This document shows positions 33,101 through 39,249 of a stretch of 64,000 nt of DNA, in pieces. Source of the DNA: Candidatus Promineifilum breve (GTDB lineage: Bacteria; Chloroflexota; Anaerolineae; Promineifilales; Promineifilaceae). A program made the translations under genes and the position numbers. The notes below the pieces were generated by a model. That model ran no database searches, had not been told where the DNA came from, and worked only from the letters and a program-made list of their open reading frames with translations. The DNA is taken from assembly GCF_900066015.1 (NCBI RefSeq), contig NZ_LN890656.1, positions 434,001-498,000 of the forward strand. The letters run 5' to 3'. Positions within the stretch are counted from its first letter, which is position 1. Every line of letters starts with the position of its first letter.

Positions 33101-34105
33101 TCAAGGAACCGCCAACCGCGCCCACACCGGAAAATGATCGCTGGCCGTGATATGGCCCAGCACCCCGGCGTCCTGCCACTCAAAGCCGCGATAGAAGATG
33201 TGGTCAGTGGCCGACGGCCGCAGCCCAAAGCGCGTGAACGTCGGCCCCAGCGCGGCCGAGGCGTGGTCGATGCCTCCGGCATCAAAGAGTTGGGCCAGTT
33301 GGTTGACCCCCCGCCCGGTGACGGTATTGAAATCGCCGCCGATGATGACCCGTGTGGCGTCGGCGGGGATATCGTTGAGAATGGCCTCATACTGCGCCCG
33401 GCGCAACGAGCGCGGCGCGGTGGCCGTCTCGGCGTGGACGGAATAGACCAGCACCTCTTCGGTTCCCGCGTCCGCGTCGCCGATGCTCACCGTGGCCCGC
33501 GTGGCCGTGCGCTGTTGGCCGGTGAGGGGGTGCAGGCCGGGCAGGATGATCTTGGCCGGGTCGCTGATAGGCCAGCGGGACAGGATGGCGTTGCCGAAGT
33601 TGTCGCCGTGAGAGGCCACCGAGGCGGGGTAATAGACGTAGTTGTAGCCGAGGGCCTGGGCCACGGCGCTGACGCCACTCTCGTGCATCTCCTGCATCAT
33701 GACGACGTCGGCCGCGGGTAATGGCGCGATGGATTGAAAGGCGGCGATGGTCTCGGTGATAGCCTCGCCATAGCGCAGGTTGTAGCTGACGACGACCCAC
33801 TCGTCGAGCGCGGCGTCCGGCGCGACCCCGAAATTGCCCCGATAGAGCGGCCCCGCCTCATCGCTATGATTCTTCGTTCGATTAAACAGTCCCATCGCCA
33901 TTCCCGTCTCATCCGCCACGCCCGGCAGCGTGGCGGCCAGTGTGGCCGGCAACTTCGCGTCGCGACAACTCATCAAAAAAAGTAGCAGCAGCGCCACCAC
34001 GACAGCGGGCAACCCACGGCCGATCCGGGAACCGCGTCCGACTTTGGCGACGATGAAGCAACGACAGCCGGTAAGCATCGGGGAAATGTAACACATCGAC
34101 CGCAT
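33101..34105 (-). CDS. Endonuclease/exonuclease/phosphatase family lipoprotein
   Basis: A 334-residue protein. A hydrophobic segment followed by the lipobox LMSC (about residues 43-46) suggests export and lipidation. The EEP catalytic fold covers about 100-334: VVSYNLRYGE (Asn), MMQEMHES (Glu), VIIGGDFNTVTG (Asp, Asn) and ITASDHFPVWARL (Asp-His pair). These give a complete metallo-phosphodiesterase site; substrates in the family range from DNA to phospholipids. ATG codons at 34096 and 34078 are alternative starts, and none has a clear ribosome site. Confidence 0.82.
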   Translation of the reverse strand: MRSMCYISPMLTGCRCFIVAKVGRGSRIGRGLPAVVVALLLLFLMSCRDAKLPATLAATLPGVADETGMAMGLFNRTKNHSDEAGPLYRGNFGVAPDAALDEWVVVSYNLRYGEAITETIAAFQSIAPLPAADVVMMQEMHESGVSAVAQALGYNYVYYPASVASHGDNFGNAILSRWPISDPAKIILPGLHPLTGQQRTATRATVSIGDADAGTEEVLVYSVHAETATAPRSLRRAQYEAILNDIPADATRVIIGGDFNTVTGRGVNQLAQLFDAGGIDHASAALGPTFTRFGLRPSATDHIFYRGFEWQDAGVLGHITASDHFPVWARLAVP

Positions 34106-34174
34106 TTGGGTGAGGTTTCTTAGCGGGGATTATAGTTGGGTTGGCCGGCCGCCCGCGCCACATGACAGGATTAA

Positions 34175-35158
34175 TTATCTTTGTCTATGGGTATGGCCCC
34201 GGCCGGCGCGACGCCCATCGGCTGACATCCAGCCACGCCGCCGGAACCACCAGGCCACGACCAGCGTCAGGGCCAGCGAGACCAGGATCACCACCAGATA
34301 CATGCTCGGCACATCCTCGCCCGGCAAAGCGACATTGATGCCATAGAAGGAAAAGATAATCATCGGCACGGTCAGCACGATCGTGATCGCGGCCAGGAAT
34401 TTCATCACCACGTTCAGATTGTTGGAGATGAGCGAGGCGTAGGCGTCGGTCGTCGCCCCCAGCATGGTCAGCATCGTCTCGGCCATGTAATACCCCTGCC
34501 GATATTCGACCTGCACGTCCTCGAACATGCCCTGATCTTCCTTGTTCCAGCCGAAATAATCCTTGCCCTGCAAGTGCTCCACCATCTGATCGTTCCATTG
34601 CAGGCCGGTCTTCATGTAGACCAGGCTCTTCTCGTAGCGCAGCACCTCCAGCATCTCGCTGTTTTCGATGGAATCCCGGAGCCGTTGCTCCACGTCTTCC
34701 AGCCGCTTGTCGATTTCCTCCAGGTAGAGCAGGAACCAATCGCCCACCACGCCCAGGATGGCGATGATCATCTGGCTGGAGCGGTGGGTCGTCAGGTCCA
34801 GCTCGTCATAGATGTAATTCAGATCGCGCACGAAGTCGATCGGTTTGTGGCAGATGGTGATGAAGTAGTCGGGCAGGATGATGAGCGCCAGCGGCAGGGT
34901 GCGGAACGGCGTGGGACCCTCCTCGCCGAAATCATACGGCGTGCGGACGATGATCAGGTGCACGTTTTTCTGCGAATCGGTGCGGGCCACTTCGCGCGGG
35001 TCGGTGGCCGCCTTCAGGAAGTTCATCGGCACGCCCAGCTTTTGGTGCAGGCGCTCGATCTCTTCCGCCGTCGGCGCTTCGACGTGGATCCAGGTACCTT
35101 TGGCGATCTCATCGGCGGGCACAATCCAGCCGCCGGTATCGTGATAAACGTTGATCAT
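34175..35158 (-). CDS. CorA-like divalent cation transporter
   Basis: A 327-residue protein. A large cytoplasmic N-domain (about 1-265) with long helices precedes two transmembrane helices (about 270-290 and 300-320). The loop motif after the first helix reads YGINVALPG, where the canonical CorA signature is YGMNF: Met is replaced by Ile, as in some CorA subgroups. It should form a pentamer carrying Mg2+ or Co2+. The basic C-terminus (WWFRRRGW) is typical. Confidence 0.88.
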   Translation of the reverse strand: MINVYHDTGGWIVPADEIAKGTWIHVEAPTAEEIERLHQKLGVPMNFLKAATDPREVARTDSQKNVHLIIVRTPYDFGEEGPTPFRTLPLALIILPDYFITICHKPIDFVRDLNYIYDELDLTTHRSSQMIIAILGVVGDWFLLYLEEIDKRLEDVEQRLRDSIENSEMLEVLRYEKSLVYMKTGLQWNDQMVEHLQGKDYFGWNKEDQGMFEDVQVEYRQGYYMAETMLTMLGATTDAYASLISNNLNVVMKFLAAITIVLTVPMIIFSFYGINVALPGEDVPSMYLVVILVSLALTLVVAWWFRRRGWMSADGRRAGRGHTHRQR

Positions 35159-35235
35159 GCGTCACCCCTTTGCGCCCCAAAGTATAAACAGGTCGCCGCT
35201 ATTCACCAAGTAGGGCAAAGATTCTATATATAGGT

Positions 35236-35345
35236 GCCTGGGGACACAGAGCGCACAGAGGAGTCACAGAGTTACACAGAGAGAAGCTCTTACTCTTACC
35301 CTCTGTGTATCTCTGTGACTCCTCCGTGCTCTCCGTGTCCCTCTT
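35236..35345. repeat. Palindromic repeat, family R3 (CACAGAG type)
   Basis: GGACACAGAGCGCACAGAGG, GTTACACAGAG and the facing CTCTGTGTATCTCTGTGAC ... CTCCGTGTCCC build a long imperfect hairpin between CorA and the next plus-strand gene. Other copies are near 42810, 56755 and 61325. Confidence 0.8.
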
Positions 35346-35439
35346 CGTCAGCAGTCCATACGCTATCCTGCCACATCTAGAATTATTCGCTTATAATCCG
35401 GTCTAATTCGATTCTCAACCGCAACGCAAGCAGCTAACC

Positions 35440-35452
35440 GGAGGCCGCGCTG
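35440..35452 (+). promoter_or_regulatory. Ribosome binding site in front of a possible CTG start
   Basis: GGAGG at 35440-35444 lies five bases before CTG at 35450, which is in frame with the ATG at 35525; the nearest in-frame stop is at 35435. The ATG itself has no ribosome site. Confidence 0.4.
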
Positions 35453-35524
35453 ACCACCATCCAATCCATAACCGACCAGGCCACAACCGATCACCAGGCC
35501 GTTCTCGACCTTATCTTCTCCCAG

Positions 35525-36610
35525 ATGCCGGAGCGGCAGAATAGCGCCTCCTCCACCTGGTGGTTCTTCCTGCTCTTCCCCGAGGGGCCGGACGGCTACG
35601 GCCCGCGCCAACTCATGTTTACCATTGCCACCCGCGCCGGGGGCCGGATGCGCATCGCCGACGTGCCGCTGCAAGGGTTCGACCCACACCGGTCGTTGGC
35701 CGCCGGCATCGACCGCTTCGAGGCCGCGGCCGTGGGCTGGTATAGCGACGGCCGCGGCGTCTATGACGACTACCTGCGCCACGCCGGCCCGGCCGTCCTC
35801 GACCTGCCCGGCGGCTCGCTCACCTGCGCCGCCCATGACCAGCCGGAATATGCCATGACCTTCCGCACCCCGCGCGGCGGGCGGCCCACCCTGGCAGCCG
35901 ACATCCGCGGCCCCGGCGGGTCGGCCAGCTTCGAGACGTGGGGCGATCTGGACGCCACCATCTCCTCGCCCGTCGTCTCGATGGACATCACCACCCCCTT
36001 CGGCGGCACCCACTACATCGGCTGGCGGCGGCTCAATTTTCGCGGCCGGTTCGATCTGCCCGACGGCCCGGAGACGTTGCAGGGCATCGGCTTCTTCCAG
36101 CGCGTCTGCCTCAACGTGCCCACCTTCCCCTGGAAATGGATCTGGGCCGCCTTCCCCGACCAGTCCATCTTCACCGCCTACGTGCCCTATCTGGGGCTGA
36201 ACCTGTTCCGCAAGGGGTACAAATTCTTCCGCAGCAACCGGCTGGAGCAGGCCACACTGTCTATCACCCAATCGGCGGCCTGGATTCCGCCCGGCGCGGC
36301 CGAGCCGGTGCTGTTCAACCGCATGGCGGCCACGCCGGTGCTCGGCCGCGGCCCCCATCCCGAATTCGAGATCAACGCTCGCAACGCCGCCGGCGATCAC
36401 ATCGCCTTCACCGCCGCGCCCTATGGCCTGTCGCGCTTCTACATCGACCGGCCCATCCTCGGCGGGTTGGTGGAATCCCATTGGAACTACAACGAGTATA
36501 TGTTCCGCATGGAGAATTTGCGCGGTTCCGTGGCCGGCCGACCGCTCAGCCGGGAGCAGAATGGACAGGCGTTCGGCAGCCTGGAATATACGTATGGGCT
36601 CGGACTATGA
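35525..36610 (+). CDS. Conserved-looking protein of unknown function
   Basis: 361 residues from the ATG (386 if translation begins at CTG 35450). No signal peptide or membrane helix. Aromatic- and Gly-rich, with many short beta-like stretches (SSTWWFFLLFPEGPDGYGPRQ, THYIGWRRLNFRG, FCQRV-like GIGFFQRVCLNVP, HWNYNEYMFRMENLRG). It looks like a two-lobed lipocalin-like sandwich reminiscent of AttH/CrtC-type proteins, but this is a guess from pattern only. It is divergent from CorA and followed by meaB 88 bases downstream. Confidence 0.7.
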   Translation: MPERQNSASSTWWFFLLFPEGPDGYGPRQLMFTIATRAGGRMRIADVPLQGFDPHRSLAAGIDRFEAAAVGWYSDGRGVYDDYLRHAGPAVLDLPGGSLTCAAHDQPEYAMTFRTPRGGRPTLAADIRGPGGSASFETWGDLDATISSPVVSMDITTPFGGTHYIGWRRLNFRGRFDLPDGPETLQGIGFFQRVCLNVPTFPWKWIWAAFPDQSIFTAYVPYLGLNLFRKGYKFFRSNRLEQATLSITQSAAWIPPGAAEPVLFNRMAATPVLGRGPHPEFEINARNAAGDHIAFTAAPYGLSRFYIDRPILGGLVESHWNYNEYMFRMENLRGSVAGRPLSREQNGQAFGSLEYTYGLGL

Positions 36611-36611
36611 A

Positions 36612-36652
36612 GAAATTACGAATTACGAATTACGAATTACGAATTAGGAATA
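36612..36652. repeat. Short tandem repeat (ATTACGA units)
   Basis: Four to five tandem copies of AATTACGA/ATTACGAATTACG directly follow the stop codon of the unknown gene. Confidence 0.75.
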
Positions 36653-36697
36653 GTTCTTCACTCATCGCTCGTCACCTAACTACTGACTGACCGCGCC

Positions 36698-37837
36698 ATG
36701 CCACCCGACCGATCACGCAAACCGGAATGGACGCCCGACGACGGCGGCGAGGCCTTTGCCGCGCGGGTGTTGCCCGGCGTGGCCGGTGGGCACGATGGCC
36801 TGCCGTCGCTGGCGACCGACGCCGACGCAACGCCCGGCGTGCCCGCCGAACGACCGACCCGCCGCCCGCTGAGCGAGGATGAGTACGTCAACGGCGTGCT
36901 GGCCGGCGACCGCGCCGTGCTGGCCCGCGCCATCACCCTGATCGAGAGCAACGCCCCGGCCCATCTGGCCCAGAGCCAGGCCGTGCTGCGTCGCCTGCTG
37001 CCCCATAGCGGCCGGGCCATCCGCCTGGGCATCACCGGCGTGCCCGGCGCGGGCAAGAGCACCCTCATCGAGGCCCTGGGCATGAAGCTCATCGCCGACG
37101 GCCACCGCCTGGGCGTACTGGCGATTGACCCCACCAGCAGCCTCACCGGCGGCAGCATCCTGGGCGACAAGACGCGCATGGAAGAGCTGAGCCGCCGGCC
37201 CGAGGCGTTCATTCGCCCCTCACCGGCCGGCGGGGTGCTGGGCGGCGTGGCCCGCAAGACGCGCGAGACGATGCTCGTCTGCGAGGCGGCCGGCTTCGAC
37301 GTCATCATCGTCGAGACAGTGGGGGCCGGGCAAAACGAGATCACCGTCCGCTCGATGGTCGATTTCTTCCTGCTGGTGCTCATCCCCGGCGCGGGCGACG
37401 AGTTGCAGGGCATCAAGAAAGGCGTGGTGGAACTGGCCGACGCCATCGCCATCAACAAGGCCGACGGCGACAATCGCATCCGCGCCGAGGCTGCCCGCGC
37501 CGAATACAACCGGGCACTCCACTACCTGACCCCGGCCGGCGATTGGCGGCCGCGCGCCTACACCTGCTCGGCCGTCAGCGGCGAGGGGATTGAGGCGTTG
37601 TGGCAGGTCATCGGCCGCTTCCGCCAGCGGGCGACCGAAAGCGGCGCCTTCGAGGCCCGCCGCCGCGCCCAGGCCCGCGACTGGCTGCGCGCCCTGGTCG
37701 ACGAGGGCATCCGCGCCGCCTTCTATGACCGGCCGGTGGTGCGCGCCGCCCTAGCCGAGGTCGAGGCGGCGGTGATGGACGGCACACTGCCGGCCACGAC
37801 GGCCGCCCAACAGCTATTGGCCCTGTTGGAAGAGTAA
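36698..37837 (+). CDS. meaB: Methylmalonyl-CoA mutase-associated GTPase MeaB
   Basis: A 379-residue G3E-family GTPase that gates cobalamin loading and protects or reactivates methylmalonyl-CoA mutase. The P-loop GVPGAGKST is at residues 114-122, followed by LAIDPTSSLTGGSILGDKTRM, FDVIIVETVGAGQNE (switch/Walker B) and INKADG (base recognition). The N-terminal about 55 residues are Pro/Asp-rich and extra compared with usual members. Its natural partner MutAB is encoded at 23.2-28.3 kb, separated by unrelated genes. Confidence 0.93.
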   Translation: MPPDRSRKPEWTPDDGGEAFAARVLPGVAGGHDGLPSLATDADATPGVPAERPTRRPLSEDEYVNGVLAGDRAVLARAITLIESNAPAHLAQSQAVLRRLLPHSGRAIRLGITGVPGAGKSTLIEALGMKLIADGHRLGVLAIDPTSSLTGGSILGDKTRMEELSRRPEAFIRPSPAGGVLGGVARKTRETMLVCEAAGFDVIIVETVGAGQNEITVRSMVDFFLLVLIPGAGDELQGIKKGVVELADAIAINKADGDNRIRAEAARAEYNRALHYLTPAGDWRPRAYTCSAVSGEGIEALWQVIGRFRQRATESGAFEARRRAQARDWLRALVDEGIRAAFYDRPVVRAALAEVEAAVMDGTLPATTAAQQLLALLEE

Positions 37838-37863
37838 TCTCCATTCCATCCCCCACGCCGCCT

Positions 37864-38511
37864 ATGCGTCGCCTCACCCCTCTGCGATTCTTCTGGCTGG
37901 CCTCTCTGGGTCTGGCCCTGGTCTACGGCTGGACGCTGACCGAACGGCTGACGGTCACGGTGAGCGTGGCCGATGGGCGCTGCACGGCCGTTCTCTATGA
38001 CCGTACCAGCGCCATCGACTGCCCCGGTCTGGGCAGCGGCGCGCTCCTGACCTATGCCGAGCGGCAACCTGTCGCCGGTTTTGTTCCCCAGGCGGCGTGG
38101 CAGGTCGTGGAACTCTCGGCCTTCGGCGAAGCGCTGCCGCCAACCGCCCCCCTGCCCACCCGGTTCGAGGCGACCGGCCGGCTGGCGCGGCCGTACCAAC
38201 CGGCCGGTCTGATCTTCCAACGGCCGGGCGAAACGTCGGGCTGGGCGTTCGTCATCGACGGCCCGCAGCGGCGCGGCGTGTGGTGGACGTGGCGGGAGGG
38301 AGCGCTTGGCGAGCCGTTGCGTGGCATCCCGCTGGATCGGCCGTTAACCGTCCAAGCCCAGGCGTTCGCCCGGCAGTTGTTGCGCGGGTGGTGGGGGGCG
38401 GTGGGGTTGGTGGTGGTGGGTTTGGGGCTTAGGGTGATCGGGAACAGAGTTGGGCGATGGCGAAAAGGCGGGATTGGCGAACAAATCCAGAAAGACCAAA
38501 GCGGTGATTGA
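37864..38511 (+). CDS. Hypothetical membrane protein
   Basis: A 215-residue protein of unknown family. There is one N-terminal hydrophobic helix (about 8-27) and one near the C-terminus (about 175-195, GWWGAVGLVVVGLGLRVIG), with an extracytoplasmic region between them (two Cys at about 40 and 53 could form a disulphide) and a charged cytoplasmic tail. It begins 26 bases after meaB and may share its transcript. No functional motif recognised. Confidence 0.65.
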   Translation: MRRLTPLRFFWLASLGLALVYGWTLTERLTVTVSVADGRCTAVLYDRTSAIDCPGLGSGALLTYAERQPVAGFVPQAAWQVVELSAFGEALPPTAPLPTRFEATGRLARPYQPAGLIFQRPGETSGWAFVIDGPQRRGVWWTWREGALGEPLRGIPLDRPLTVQAQAFARQLLRGWWGAVGLVVVGLGLRVIGNRVGRWRKGGIGEQIQKDQSGD

Positions 38512-38554
38512 GAAGATACTGGTCAGAACGGGCCGCCAGCCGCGTCGTGTTTTT

Positions 38555-38690
38555 GAAGGTAAACAAATAAATGAACACCTCCGCCCGATGGATAAATCCA
38601 TCGGCTGGTACATAAAACCGCGTTAAAACGCGTTGCCGGCGCTTCCGCAACCGGCTTCAGCCGGGTTTAGTGTAGCGGCGGGTTTATGCG
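38555..38690. repeat. Repeat family R8, copy 1
   Basis: AAACAAATAAATGAACAC, then GATGGATAAATCCATCGG, ACCGCGTTAAAACGCG and AACCGGCTTCAGCCGG: a series of small hairpins. The whole unit recurs at 38950 in the same orientation. Confidence 0.85.
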
Positions 38691-38692
38691 TT

Positions 38693-38912
38693 TTGACAAA
38701 TAAATACGAGATTTTTTGCACTATAAGATTTACCGCCATATGTCCGGATTTAGCGTACTCTGGAAGAGCAATCGACCCCATATATAGGCGATTTCCCTAT
38801 AGTGCAACAACTCTACGGATATAGGCTCGTAGGTGGAGCTTCCAGCTCCACGTCCGCCCAGTGGGTGGAACTGGAAGTTCCACCTACGTGGATAGCCGCA
38901 CTAATTTGTCAA
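38693..38912. repeat. Repeat family R6, copy interrupted by a nested element
   Basis: Outer arms TTGACAAATAAATACG (38693-38708) and TTTGTCAA (to 38912) flank the inner palindrome GTGGAGCTTCCAGCTCCAC ... GTGGAACTGGAAGTTCCAC (38829-38887). Uninterrupted counterpart at 51455-51565. Confidence 0.85.
38709..38813. mobile_element. 105-bp MITE-like element nested in R6
   Basis: Terminal inverted repeats GATTTTTTGCACTATA (38710-38725) and TATAGTGCAACAACTC (38798-38813) match at 14 of 16 positions. The direct repeat TACG flanks it (38705-38708 and 38814-38817). The copy of the host repeat at 51455 has a single TACG at this site and no insert. No coding capacity, so it would depend on a transposase elsewhere. 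Confidence 0.75.
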
Positions 38913-38949
38913 AGAGCATGAGCCCGCCTGCCAACCGCGCCGGATCATT

Positions 38950-39084
38950 GAAGATAAACAAATAAATGAACACATCCACACGATGGATGAATCCATTCCC
39001 TGCTACACAAAACCGCGTTAAAACGCGTTGCCGGAGCTTCTGCAACCGGCTTTAGCCGGGTTTTGTGTAGCAGCGGCGGGTTTG
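38950..39084. repeat. Repeat family R8, copy 2
   Basis: Same order of small hairpins as copy 1, with scattered substitutions; ends in GGTTTTGTGTAGCAGCGGCG. Confidence 0.85.
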
Positions 39085-39249
39085 AACCCGCCTGCCGCCC
39101 GTGCCAAGAATATGCTATATATTTTGTTAAACCGAACTCGCGCCCTACGAACCTCAGAATAACTCAGAATAACCGTGTAACGGTATTACAATGTATAAAT
39201 GCGGGAATAGTATAAATGCGGGAATAATATAGTTGGCGACATATTGGCT

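Larger units (their letters stand above)
38512..39249. other. Gene-free repeat cluster
   Basis: 738 bases with no plausible gene. It holds two copies of family R8 (38555-38690 and 38950-39084), one copy of family R6 (38693-38912) interrupted by a 105-bp element, and an AT-rich stretch before the next gene (39100-39249) that could contain its promoter. Confidence 0.8.

Noticed and set aside
36698-37837. MeaB called as LAO/AO transport kinase (ArgK)
   Set aside because: Same family, but presence of mutA and mutB in the window favours the mutase chaperone role.
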